This document shows, piece after piece, positions 56,014 through 63,990 of a DNA stretch of 64,000 bases (positions within the stretch are counted from its first letter, which is position 1; each line of letters starts with the position of its first letter). Source of the DNA: JADFMN01 sp964529975 (GTDB lineage: Bacteria; Armatimonadota; Fimbriimonadia; Fimbriimonadales; Fimbriimonadaceae). The notes below the pieces were generated by a model, which did no database searches, was not told where the DNA came from, and worked only from the letters and a program-made list of their open reading frames with translations. The stretch spans positions 19,064 through 83,063 of the forward strand of contig CAZGXW010000003.1 of assembly GCA_964529975.1 (NCBI GenBank), given 5' to 3'. The translations under genes were made by a program, and so were the position numbers.

Positions 56014-57763
56014 ACTTTGCCAGACTCTCAAACGCCGCGATGTCTTCCTCGACAACGCGCAAGGAAGAAGCCCAGAACTCCTTCTTCCGCGTGTCGATCC
56101 CGAATCGAGCCGCAAGCGTGGCCGCGTCCGCCATTCCCGTCGACGACAGAAGGTCGTCATAGCGAGCGTGGAACCCGTCCGGTGAGTTCTGGTACTCGGC
56201 GTACAGCCCGAGCGAGAACAGAAGCCCAAACATGTAGGGGTAGTTGTAATAGGGACGCCAAGCATAGTAGTGCGGCTTGACGGCCCACATGTACGGGTGA
56301 TAGGTGGATAGGCCGTCGCCGTACGTCGCCTTCTGGGCGTCCGACATCAACGCGCAGAACTCCCGCGCAGACAACTCCCGCTCGGCACGCTTTTCGTAGA
56401 CGCCGCTCTCGAACAAGAACCGCGAGGTGATGTCCACCACCGTCTGGCAAGAGCCCTGCAACGAAGCCTCAAGGATCGCGACCTTCTCATCGCCCGATGT
56501 CGCCGCGATCGCGCGACGCTTGATCACCGTCTCGCAGAAGATCGATGCCGTCTCCGCAAGCGTCATCGGTGTCTGCGATTGCAGTGCCGTGCGGTCCGCC
56601 AGACAGAGGTTGTGGTACGCGTGCCCCAGTTCGTGCGCCAGAGTAGAGACAGAACCGAACGCCTCCTTGTAGTTCAGCAGAATCCGCGACTCGTCCCCGC
56701 GGGTGCCCATACAAAAGGCACCGTCCCGCTTGCCGGGCCGAGGGGCGACGTCGTGCCAGTTCTCTTGGAACGACCGCACAGCGAGGTCCGCCATCTTGTC
56801 GCTGTAAGACCGGAAGCCCTCTTCGACAAACGCCTTCGCGCGCTCATACGGCCAGGGTGCGTCGCCGCCGACGGGAGCAAACAGGTCGCACCACTTGAGC
56901 CCGCCCTCATAGCCGAGCAGCCGGGCCTTGGCGCGCAGGTAGCGGCGGAACGATGGGAACGCGTCCCGCGCTGCCTCCATCATCGCGTCCAGAGTCTCGC
57001 GGTCGATGTTCGTCGCGAACACCGCCTCGTCGAGCACCGAGCCCCAAGACCGCTTGCGGGCAAGAAAGTCCGACTCGTACTTGATCGCGTTCATCGCGCT
57101 TGCGATCGGCATGTCGTTCGCCTGCCAAGCCGCGAGTTCAGCGTCATAAGCCTCCGACCGCACCTCGGCCGCAGGATCGAACGCCAGGTTGCGCACTGCA
57201 GCCATCCCCAACCTCTCTCCGCGGAACTCCACAGAGATCTGGGAAGAGAAGTTGCCATAGAAACGTGACCAAGCCGATGTCCCCGCATCGGAGAGGTCCG
57301 ATGCCAACGCCTCTTCCGGCCCAGACATCAAGTGCGTCGCGTACGCCTTCATCCTTCGCAGCGCGAACTCGTGATCGCGGGCGACCGACGAGGAAGCCAG
57401 CAAAGCGTCCAAGTCCAACCGCCCGACCCACGCCGTCATCTGCGTTCCGATCTTGTTCATGAGGATCGCGACCGGCTGCATTTCGCTCTGCCGGGCTAGC
57501 GCCAACTCGTTCTTCGAGTCCGTCGAAACGAAGGCGTGGATGAACGACCTCACGAGCCGAGCGCGGTCGCTTAATGCGTTGAACGCCCCGACGACCTCCT
57601 CGAAGCCCGCGCTCGTCGACCCTTCGCCGTGCCGCTCGACCAACCCTTCCAGCGCGAGGGCGCCCTCCTTGATCGCCGCCATCTCGCGCACGAATTCCTC
57701 CGAATCCAGCCCAGGGAAGTAGGGGCTCACGTCCCACACTGGCATCTCTGCGACAACGCTCAT
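56012..57763 (-). CDS. pepF: Oligoendopeptidase F (M3 family)
   Basis: A 583-residue zinc peptidase of M3B type that degrades short peptides in the cytoplasm. The helical N-terminal half leads to the active site STLAHELGHAYHN (H377, E378, H381); the third ligand is expected in TASIFCETVI. DVSPYFPGLDSEEF, GYLRAKARLLG-like and CMGTRGDESRILLNYKEAFGSVSTLAHE blocks are typical. TAAGAT lies 6 nt before the ATG, and the gap also has GGAG. It converges with the solenoid gene. Confidence 0.93.
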   Translation of the reverse strand: MSVVAEMPVWDVSPYFPGLDSEEFVREMAAIKEGALALEGLVERHGEGSTSAGFEEVVGAFNALSDRARLVRSFIHAFVSTDSKNELALARQSEMQPVAILMNKIGTQMTAWVGRLDLDALLASSSVARDHEFALRRMKAYATHLMSGPEEALASDLSDAGTSAWSRFYGNFSSQISVEFRGERLGMAAVRNLAFDPAAEVRSEAYDAELAAWQANDMPIASAMNAIKYESDFLARKRSWGSVLDEAVFATNIDRETLDAMMEAARDAFPSFRRYLRAKARLLGYEGGLKWCDLFAPVGGDAPWPYERAKAFVEEGFRSYSDKMADLAVRSFQENWHDVAPRPGKRDGAFCMGTRGDESRILLNYKEAFGSVSTLAHELGHAYHNLCLADRTALQSQTPMTLAETASIFCETVIKRRAIAATSGDEKVAILEASLQGSCQTVVDITSRFLFESGVYEKRAERELSAREFCALMSDAQKATYGDGLSTYHPYMWAVKPHYYAWRPYYNYPYMFGLLFSLGLYAEYQNSPDGFHARYDDLLSSTGMADAATLAARFGIDTRKKEFWASSLRVVEEDIAAFESLAK

Positions 57764-57769
57764 GGCTCC

Positions 57770-57775
57770 ATCTTA
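57770..57775 (-). promoter_or_regulatory. -10 box (TAAGAT) of pepF
   Basis: TAAGAT on the minus strand, 6 nt before the pepF ATG. Confidence 0.4.
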
Positions 57776-57877
57776 ATCCGTTACGTCCATAGCCCGCTGG
57801 GCCACCGGAAGTAACGCCAAATCGAACAAACGACTAACGCCCGAGAACGGACCCCGGATGCCCGACCCGGCCTCAGA

Positions 57878-57883
57878 TACACT
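57878..57883 (+). promoter_or_regulatory. -10 box (TACACT) of the Lrp operon
   Basis: TACACT with 9 nt to the GTG at 57893. Confidence 0.4.
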
Positions 57884-57892
57884 CGAACCGCC

Positions 57893-58384
57893 GTGGGCGA
57901 GGCACAGACAGAATCCAGACCGAAGGGCCGCTTGGACGAAGTGGACCGTAGGCTCCTGCGCATGTTGCAGGAGGACGGCCGAGTCACAAACGCCGACCTG
58001 GCAAGAAACGTCAATCTTAGCGCCCCCAGCGTCCTCCAGCGTGTCCGCCGCCTTGAGGATCTCGGTTACATCAAGAAGTACACGACCATCCTCGACCACG
58101 AAAGGCTGGGGTTCAAACTCGTCGTGATCGCCATGGTCAGCCTCGCCCTCCACGAGGACCAGGCCATCGAGCGCTTCCGAAAATCGGTCACAAAACTCCC
58201 CAACGTCATCGAGTGCCTCCACGTTAGCGGAGACTTCGACTTCATGCTCAAGATCCTCGTGCCCGACATCCACGCATACGAGCGGTTCGTCCGCGAGCAA
58301 CTCAGCACGATCAAGGGCATCGGAAAGATCCACTCCTGTTTCGTCCTCGGCATCAACAAGAGCACAACAGACCTCCCACTCTAA
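57893..58384 (+). CDS. Lrp/AsnC-family transcription regulator
   Basis: A 163-residue regulator with an N-terminal helix-turn-helix (LDEVDRRLLRMLQEDGRVTNADLARNVNLSAPSVLQRVRRLEDLGYI) and a C-terminal ligand-binding RAM domain (about 75-150, VIECLHVSGDFDFMLKILVPDIHAYERFV). Lrp proteins bind amino acids and control nearby or global genes. The start is GTG. It is the first gene of a tight cluster with the acetyltransferase (4 nt) and the trans-sulfuration enzyme (4 nt), which suggests that it controls amino-acid sulfur metabolism. Confidence 0.92.
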   Translation: MGEAQTESRPKGRLDEVDRRLLRMLQEDGRVTNADLARNVNLSAPSVLQRVRRLEDLGYIKKYTTILDHERLGFKLVVIAMVSLALHEDQAIERFRKSVTKLPNVIECLHVSGDFDFMLKILVPDIHAYERFVREQLSTIKGIGKIHSCFVLGINKSTTDLPL

Positions 58385-58388
58385 ACGC

Positions 58389-59537
58389 ATGGCATTCACC
58401 GTTCGAGAAGCGATCTATCCGCAGGACGCGGCGGCCGTGGGCAAGGTGTGGGCGTGGGTCTATCGACTCGCCGATCCTGAGACGCAAGAGTTTGATCCGC
58501 CCGACGAAGGCGACCGGTGGTACATCGGAGAGGCCGACGGCGAAGTCGCAACAGCGTGTTCCGTCAACGGATACAAAGTCGCGCGCGGCGAGATCGACCT
58601 CAGTTGCGGGGGAGTCGCCGCCGTAGCGACGCTTAGCGAACACCGCGGCAGGGGCTACGCCGAAAGGTTCATGGTCGACGTCCTCCGCTTGATGCGAGAG
58701 GCCGGACACCACATCAGCAGCCTCTACGCGTTCCGCGACCCCTTCTACGCAAAGGTCGGCTACGGCACCTGCGGCTGGCGATGGAAGATCGTCTGCCCCC
58801 AGCACCGCATGCCCAAGACCAAGAACACGATGCCAGTGCGGCAAGTCAAGCCGGAAGACGTCGAGTGCCTCACAGACGTCCACACCAGATTCGTCCGCAA
58901 ATTCTCCGGCAGCCCACTGCGCGGGAAAGACGAGTGGACCAGCCGCCTCGGCAAGAAGCCGCCGCTCATTTACGCGATCGGCGACCCGATCGAGGCCTAC
59001 CTCTGGGTCCGCATCACCGAGTTCTGGGGCAACGTCGACGTCGGCGAGATCGCATGGTCCACTCCGCGCGGATACGACGCTATCTTCACCGTCCTGCGCA
59101 ACATCGGACACAACCAGAAGACTTTCACCTGGATGGAGCCGCCCGACAGCCGCACTATCGCGCAACACTTCGACCAAGGCATCGAGTTCTCGCTCTATCG
59201 CCAGACGATGCACCGTGTACTCGACGTGCAAGAGTGCGTCAAACGACTCAGGCCGAAAGGGCAAGGAAGTTTCACGTTCAGCGTCCAGGATCCCCACATC
59301 CCCGAGAACGACGGCGCGTGGAGCGTCGCCTGGAACGATGGCCCGCCAACGATCGAGCGTTCCCCGCGCGGCGACATTGCGTTCACCATCGGACACTTCT
59401 CACAAGCCTTCATGGGATCGCCGAGCGTCGGCGAACTCGCCCGACACGGCCTCATCGATGTGCGCGACCCGAGCGCGATAGAAACAGCCGAACGACTTTT
59501 CACACCGCTGCCCGTATGCTGCATGGAGTTCTTCTAA
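58389..59537 (+). CDS. GNAT acetyltransferase, Eis-like
   Basis: A 382-residue protein of the Eis type. The N-terminal GNAT domain (1-150) has the acetyl-CoA pocket GVAAVATLSEHRGRGYAERFM and ends in RDPFYAKVGYGTCG. A second GNAT-like domain (about 155-285) and a C-terminal SCP2-like domain (about 290-382, FTFSVQDPHIPENDGAWSV) follow. The last residue is Phe, as in Mycobacterium Eis, where the C-terminal carboxylate takes part in catalysis. Eis acetylates amines, including aminoglycosides; the natural substrate here is unknown. Confidence 0.85.
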   Translation: MAFTVREAIYPQDAAAVGKVWAWVYRLADPETQEFDPPDEGDRWYIGEADGEVATACSVNGYKVARGEIDLSCGGVAAVATLSEHRGRGYAERFMVDVLRLMREAGHHISSLYAFRDPFYAKVGYGTCGWRWKIVCPQHRMPKTKNTMPVRQVKPEDVECLTDVHTRFVRKFSGSPLRGKDEWTSRLGKKPPLIYAIGDPIEAYLWVRITEFWGNVDVGEIAWSTPRGYDAIFTVLRNIGHNQKTFTWMEPPDSRTIAQHFDQGIEFSLYRQTMHRVLDVQECVKRLRPKGQGSFTFSVQDPHIPENDGAWSVAWNDGPPTIERSPRGDIAFTIGHFSQAFMGSPSVGELARHGLIDVRDPSAIETAERLFTPLPVCCMEFF

Positions 59538-59541
59538 GAAA

Positions 59542-60699
59542 GTGAGCGACCACAACTACTCTCTCGACACGCTTCTCGTCTACCACGGCTCGCGCCCCGA
59601 CCCGACGCACGGCAGCGTCATCCCGCCCATCTACCAGAGCAGCACTTTTGCGCAAGAAAGTCCCGGCGTCTACAAAGAGTTCGACTACACGCGCACAGAC
59701 AACCCAACGCGCAGCGTCCTGCAAACCACCCTCGCCGCGCTCGAAAACGCCAACCACGGTCTGGCGTTCAGCAGCGGAATGGCCGCCGTCGATGCAGCAA
59801 TGTCCCTCCTCGAGGCCGGCGACCACCTCGTCGCGGTCGACGATATCTCCGGAGGAACCTACCGCTTCCTCGTCGACGTCGTCGCCAAGCGTGGCATCAC
59901 CTTCGACTTCGTCAACATGTGGGCCGAGGAGTCCGTCGAAAAAGCGATGCGGCCCAACACCAAGATGATCTGGTTCGAGTCGCCCACCAATCCGCTGCTC
60001 AACCTCATCGATATCGAGATGATCGTGCGCGTCGCCCGCCGCCACGGCGCGCTCGCGTGCATCGACAACACCTTTGTCTCGCCTTACTTCCAAAACCCGC
60101 TCGACTTCGGCGCGGACATCGTCATGCACAGCGTGACCAAGTACATCAACGGACACAGCGACGTTGTCATGGGAGCACTCATGTGCAACGACAAGGCGCT
60201 CTACGACAAACTCAAGTACCTGCAGAACGCGATGGGTGCGACGCCCTCGCCGTTCGACTGCTTCCTCGTGCAGCGCGGGATCAAGACCCTCGCGGTCCGC
60301 ATGGAGCGACACGAGAAGAACGCATTGGCCATCGCGCAGTTCCTCGACAAGCACCCCAAGATTGAAAAGGTCTACTACCCCGGGCTTTCGGCACACTCGC
60401 ACCACGAGCTCGCGAAGAAACAGCAGAAGGGCTTCGGCGGAATGGTCTCCTTCCAAGTCGCCTCCGACCTCGAGGGCACCAAGCGCTTCCTCATGTCCAC
60501 CAAACTCTTCGTCCTGGCTGTCTCACTGGGCGGAGTCGAGTCCCTCGTCGAACAACCCGCCACCATGACCCACTTCGAAATGCCGAAGGAGGTCCGCGAA
60601 TCGGTCGGCATCTTCGACAACCTCGTGCGGTCTTCCATCGGCATCGAATCCGCCTCCGACCTCATCGCCGACTTGGATCAAGCGTTGAGCAAGGTGTAA
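59542..60699 (+). CDS. Trans-sulfuration PLP enzyme (cystathionine gamma-synthase/lyase type)
   Basis: A 385-residue Cys/Met-metabolism PLP enzyme. Motifs: GSVIPPIYQSSTF, FDYTRTDNPTRSVLQ, LAFSSGMAAVDAA, ESPTNPLLNLIDI, CIDNTFVSPYFQNPLDFGADIV, SVTKYINGHSDVVMG (Lys binds PLP) and VSLGGVESLVEQPATMTH. It makes or breaks cystathionine, or releases H2S or methanethiol; the exact reaction cannot be decided from sequence. The start is GTG, 4 nt after the acetyltransferase stop, so it is the third gene of the Lrp cluster. Confidence 0.93.
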   Translation: MSDHNYSLDTLLVYHGSRPDPTHGSVIPPIYQSSTFAQESPGVYKEFDYTRTDNPTRSVLQTTLAALENANHGLAFSSGMAAVDAAMSLLEAGDHLVAVDDISGGTYRFLVDVVAKRGITFDFVNMWAEESVEKAMRPNTKMIWFESPTNPLLNLIDIEMIVRVARRHGALACIDNTFVSPYFQNPLDFGADIVMHSVTKYINGHSDVVMGALMCNDKALYDKLKYLQNAMGATPSPFDCFLVQRGIKTLAVRMERHEKNALAIAQFLDKHPKIEKVYYPGLSAHSHHELAKKQQKGFGGMVSFQVASDLEGTKRFLMSTKLFVLAVSLGGVESLVEQPATMTHFEMPKEVRESVGIFDNLVRSSIGIESASDLIADLDQALSKV

Positions 60700-60754
60700 C
60701 GGCACTCCCCCACAGGGACCACCGGTATCCTAGACCGAACCCGCCCGTCAGAAT

Positions 60755-60761
60755 AGGAGGT
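60755..60761 (+). promoter_or_regulatory. Strong ribosome binding site (AGGAGGT)
   Basis: AGGAGGT 7 nt before the ATG at 60769, the best Shine-Dalgarno in the window, in contrast to the many starts that lack one. Confidence 0.7.
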
Positions 60762-60768
60762 ACCACCT

Positions 60769-61707
60769 ATGCGAACCGCACTAGCCCTCGCGATCATAGC
60801 CACCGCCGCGACCACCTATGCCCAGGTCGACCCCGACCGCGTCGTCGCCAAGGTCAACGGCACACCCGTCACGGGACGCGAGTACTACAAACGCATGGAG
60901 GTCCAGCCTGGCATGAGCGCTACGCTCAACGGCCGACTCGTCCAGATGTACCCCGGCTATCTCACCATGCGCTGGATCATAGAAGAAGAACTCATCATGC
61001 AACTGGCCAAGAGCCAGAACGTCGCGCCCTCACAAAAACAGATCGACGACGAGTTCAACGGGCGCATGGCAGAAAACCCCGAACAATTCAAAGCCCTCGT
61101 ACAGTTCGGCTTCACCGAGGGAGACATCAAACGCAACATCAATGTCGAACTCAGCGAGTTCAACGTCCTCACCCGTGGAATCACCATCACCGACTTCGAG
61201 GTCGACAAGTATTACAAGGACAACGCGCAGAAGTTCACGCTGCCCAAACGCTACACACTCCGCATCATCCGCGTCGCCAATGAAGCCGGTAAGAAACCAG
61301 TCGAAGACGCCCTCGCGCGCGGCGAAAAGTTCGCCGACGTCGCCGCGAAACTCAGCGTCGACCTCAGCCGCCTCGACGGCGGACGCATCGGCACCTTCCC
61401 CGAAGAAGACATGGCCCCATCCACGCGCACGATCGTCGCCGCGACGCGTAAGGGAAGCGTCACGGCATGGATCGAGCAAAACGGTAACTTCGCAAAGTTC
61501 CTCGTCGAAGACGTCAAAGAGGCCGAACTTCTCCCGCTCGACGCGAAACTAAAGAAAGGCATCCGCGAATCCATGATGCGCGACCGCGGCCAAGCCCGCA
61601 ACAACTTCCCGCTCCTCATGGCCGAGTTCCGCAAAAAGGCCGTGCTCGAGTTCACCGGCTTCCCGTTCGCCGAGGACCTCAAGCGACACTTCCAAAGCGG
61701 CGGCTAA
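60769..61707 (+). CDS. SurA/PpiC-like peptidyl-prolyl isomerase, exported
   Basis: A 312-residue exported chaperone with a signal peptide (LALAIIATAATTYAQ). A SurA N-terminal-type helical region (DRVVAKVNGTPVTGREYYKRME to about 150) is followed by a parvulin-like domain (about 155-255): FTLPKRYTLRIIRVANEAGKKPVEDALARGEKFADVAAKLSVD, with DGGRIGTFPEEDM. A C-terminal helix follows. It probably helps fold exported or outer-membrane proteins. It has its own strong ribosome site. Confidence 0.87.
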   Translation: MRTALALAIIATAATTYAQVDPDRVVAKVNGTPVTGREYYKRMEVQPGMSATLNGRLVQMYPGYLTMRWIIEEELIMQLAKSQNVAPSQKQIDDEFNGRMAENPEQFKALVQFGFTEGDIKRNINVELSEFNVLTRGITITDFEVDKYYKDNAQKFTLPKRYTLRIIRVANEAGKKPVEDALARGEKFADVAAKLSVDLSRLDGGRIGTFPEEDMAPSTRTIVAATRKGSVTAWIEQNGNFAKFLVEDVKEAELLPLDAKLKKGIRESMMRDRGQARNNFPLLMAEFRKKAVLEFTGFPFAEDLKRHFQSGG

Positions 61708-61714
61708 TCTCACC

Positions 61715-61758
61715 CCCCCTCTCCCTTCCTAGAAGGGAGAGGGGGTAGGGGGAGAGGG
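61715..61758. repeat. G-rich hairpin repeat (family 1, copy D)
   Basis: CCCCCTCTCCCTTC (61715-61728) pairs perfectly with GAAGGGAGAGGGGG (61732-61745), followed by a TAGGGGGAGAGGG tail. Confidence 0.85.
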
Positions 61759-61770
61759 TCCACAGAACAA

Positions 61771-61790
61771 TGCAGCCGCAGGCTTCAAAG
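61771..61790. repeat. CAGGCT repeat, partial (family 3, copy 2)
   Basis: TGCAGCCGCAGGCTTCAAAG matches the left half of the palindrome; the right half is replaced by the conserved-loop element. Confidence 0.6.
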
Positions 61791-61791
61791 C

Positions 61792-61834
61792 CCGAGCCCG
61801 TCATCCTGAGCGGATCGAAGGAGCACGGGCTCGG
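61792..61834. repeat. Inverted repeat with conserved 23-nt loop (family 2, copy 2)
   Basis: CCGAGCCCGT (61792-61801) pairs perfectly with ACGGGCTCGG (61825-61834). The 23-nt loop matches the one at 33212-33234 (reverse orientation) at 21 positions. Confidence 0.75.
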
Positions 61835-61845
61835 CTTCTCGCAGA

Positions 61846-61870
61846 TGTAGCCGCAGGCTTTAGCCTGCGC
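61846..61870. repeat. CAGGCT palindrome (family 3, copy 3)
   Basis: TGTAG then CCGCAGGCTTTAGCCTGCGC; a perfect CGCAGGCT/AGCCTGCG stem. Confidence 0.75.
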
Positions 61871-61937
61871 TCCTCATTGTTGACGGGGTCTCCAGACCTG
61901 CACGAGTGCAATACGTGCCCACGCCGCAACTTTCGAA

Positions 61938-63131
61938 ATGCGACTCCTGACTTTCGACCGACCGCTTCGCCCACAATCAACACAACCAATGTCCGTCGAA
62001 GACCTCCTCGAATCCCTGGGCCTCACCGGTCCCTACCAGGTCCACGTCGCCCCGACGCTCCTGCGGCCCGACCTCCGCGCCCACCAGGTCTTCGTCGGCT
62101 TCGAATCCCTCGCCGGCCTCAAATGGCTCTACACGCCCGAAACTCAAATACACATCGTCGAAAGTAAGAACAGCCCGACAGCATCCACACTGGCCGATCA
62201 CTGCAATCGTTCAGCAACCGTTCAGCAACAGTTAGGCCATAGTTCAGCCTCCCAACCACCCAACACAAACGCCCCCACCATCGTCATCCCCGCCCAATCC
62301 ACAGAAAACCCTGGCGGACTCTACGGCCTTGTGTGGGTCGTCGATCGACTCCTCGGACCTGGAGGCTGCCCGTGGGACCAAGAGCAGACCCACGCAACGC
62401 TCAAGAAGTACCTCATCGAAGAAGCCTACGAACTCGTCCAGGCGATCGACGACGAGGACGACGATAAACTGCGCGAAGAACTCGGCGACGTCCTCCTCCA
62501 ACCGGTCCAACACGCCCAGATGCAAGCACGCGACGGCAACTGGGACATCGACGCCGTCGCGCAAACCGTCACAGAAAAACTCGTCCGCCGCCACCCCCAT
62601 GTGTTTGTTGAGATTCCCCCTCTCCTCTCTGGGGGAGAGGGGGGCAGGGGGGTGAGGGGAGTTGCGATAGATGCGCTAAAGGCAGCGCCGCGCTCCGAAC
62701 CCCCAATCACCACCGACCAGGTCCTCAAAAACTGGGACGCCATCAAACAGCAAGAGCGCGAGGGCGGCGTACTCCACGGCATTCCTAGATCCATGCCCGC
62801 GCTCCTCCGCGCGCTCGAAGTCAGCAAGCGCGCCGCACGCAACGGCTTCGAATGGCCGAACGTGGAAGGCGTCTGGGAAAAACTCGACGAGGAAACGCAA
62901 GAACTCAGACAGGCGAACACCAAAGAGGAACAGGAGCACGAACTCGGCGACCTCCTGTTCACAGTCGTCAACCTCGCCCGCTGGTACAAGATCGACCCCG
63001 AAGACGCCCTCCGCCGCATGCTCGACCGCTTTACCGCCAGGTTCGAAAAGATGGAGGAAAACGCAAACAAGCCCTTACAACAACTTAATCCAGAGGAATG
63101 GGATACTCTCTGGGAACAGGCAAAGCAATGA
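61938..63131 (+). CDS. mazG: MazG-family nucleotide pyrophosphohydrolase with truncated N-terminal domain and repeat insertion
   Basis: A 397-residue protein (380 if started at ATG 61989). From about residue 127 it is a standard two-module MazG: GGLYGLVWVVDRLLGPGGCPWDQEQTH, then EExxE sites in YLIEEAYELVQAIDDED...REELGD and KLDEETQELRQANTKEEQEHELGD. It hydrolyses (d)NTPs to monophosphates. The first 75 residues (LLESLGLTG...HQVFVGFESLAGLKWLYTPETQIHIVES) look like the tail of the tetrapyrrole-methylase domain fused in YabN-type MazG proteins, the rest being absent. Residues about 227-241 come from a G-rich hairpin repeat. The stop overlaps the nuclease start (ATGA). Confidence 0.9.
   Translation: MRLLTFDRPLRPQSTQPMSVEDLLESLGLTGPYQVHVAPTLLRPDLRAHQVFVGFESLAGLKWLYTPETQIHIVESKNSPTASTLADHCNRSATVQQQLGHSSASQPPNTNAPTIVIPAQSTENPGGLYGLVWVVDRLLGPGGCPWDQEQTHATLKKYLIEEAYELVQAIDDEDDDKLREELGDVLLQPVQHAQMQARDGNWDIDAVAQTVTEKLVRRHPHVFVEIPPLLSGGEGGRGVRGVAIDALKAAPRSEPPITTDQVLKNWDAIKQQEREGGVLHGIPRSMPALLRALEVSKRAARNGFEWPNVEGVWEKLDEETQELRQANTKEEQEHELGDLLFTVVNLARWYKIDPEDALRRMLDRFTARFEKMEENANKPLQQLNPEEWDTLWEQAKQ
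62616..62659. repeat. G-rich hairpin repeat inside mazG (family 1, copy E)
   Basis: CCCCCTCTCC (62616-62625) pairs perfectly with GGAGAGGGGG (62634-62643), with the tail CAGGGGGGTGAGGGG. It is read in frame on the plus strand. Confidence 0.85.
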
Positions 63132-63970
63132 AGCGCACACTCCTCATCGCGACCGCGCTCGCCGCGACAAACGCCTTCGCTTGGAGCGACGTCGGACACG
63201 GCGCCATCGTCACGCTCGCATATCGACACCTCACCCCGGCCGCCAAAGCAAAGGTCGATGAACTTGTCAAAGTCGGCGTCGAGCAGCGCTATCATAACAT
63301 CATCATGTCCAGCAACTGGGCAGACGAGTTCCGTAGCGACAACGCCAACACCGGACCCTGGCACTACATCAATATCCACTTTCGCACCGACGGCAAGCCC
63401 GTCACCATGAAGCACCTCGACGAGAACGTCTGCTGGGCCATCAACAAGTTCCGAGTGCAACTCAAAGACCCGAGCAAAGAAAGACAGGCAGAGGCGCTCC
63501 GATGGATCCTCCATTGCGTCGGCGACGCGCACCAACCGCTCCACAACGTCGCGCGCGACACCGACAAGACCCCCGAAGGCGACCGAGGAGGCAACGACTT
63601 CCCGATCGTCCCCGGCAACGGCCTGCCCGATTGGAACACCAACCTCCACCGCGTGTGGGACTCCGGTTGCGGCGCGTTCGCTCTCCCCATGCGCGCATGG
63701 GAGCCCGGTGCTGAAGTAGGCATCAAGAAACTCGCCGACGAGATCGAGGCGCTGCACCCTAAATCGAGCATGACCAAGGAGATCACCGACCTCGACCCCT
63801 TCAAATGGGCGCAGGACGGCTTCGAGATCGCCAAACGCTTCGCCTACACCGCGCCCGAAGGCGGCACACCGAGCCTCGCCTACGTGCAGACTGGCCAGAA
63901 GATCAGCATGCAGCGCGCAGCCCTCGCCGCATATCGCCTCGCCGCAATCCTCAACGAAAACCTAAAGTAG
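63128..63970 (+). CDS. S1/P1-type nuclease, exported
   Basis: A 280-residue zinc nuclease. After signal cleavage (NAFA-W) the mature protein begins with Trp19, the first zinc ligand of this family. The other ligands follow in order: H24, D66, H79 (PWHYINI), H129, D133 and H139 (ILHCVGDAHQPLHN), H174 and D178 (NLHRVWDSG). The spacings W-5-H, H-4-D and H-10-H match nuclease P1. It degrades single-stranded nucleic acids and 3'-nucleotides outside the cell. ATG 63128 overlaps the mazG stop by 4 bp; its own stop TAG lies inside a CAGGCT repeat. Confidence 0.93.
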   Translation: MKRTLLIATALAATNAFAWSDVGHGAIVTLAYRHLTPAAKAKVDELVKVGVEQRYHNIIMSSNWADEFRSDNANTGPWHYINIHFRTDGKPVTMKHLDENVCWAINKFRVQLKDPSKERQAEALRWILHCVGDAHQPLHNVARDTDKTPEGDRGGNDFPIVPGNGLPDWNTNLHRVWDSGCGAFALPMRAWEPGAEVGIKKLADEIEALHPKSSMTKEITDLDPFKWAQDGFEIAKRFAYTAPEGGTPSLAYVQTGQKISMQRAALAAYRLAAILNENLK

Positions 63971-63990
63971 CCGCAGGCTTCAGCCTGCGC
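63967..63990. repeat. CAGGCT palindrome (family 3, copy 4)
   Basis: GTAGCCGCAGGCTTCAGCCT then GCGC, identical in its core to copy 1. The nuclease stop codon TAG is the TAG of the repeat. Confidence 0.8.

Larger units (their letters stand above)
61708..61937. other. Repeat-cluster region between the SurA-like gene and mazG
   Basis: Holds four repeats from three families: a G-rich hairpin (61715-61758), a partial CAGGCT repeat (61771-61790), the conserved-loop element (61792-61834) and a full CAGGCT palindrome (61846-61870). No gene is seen. Confidence 0.8.
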
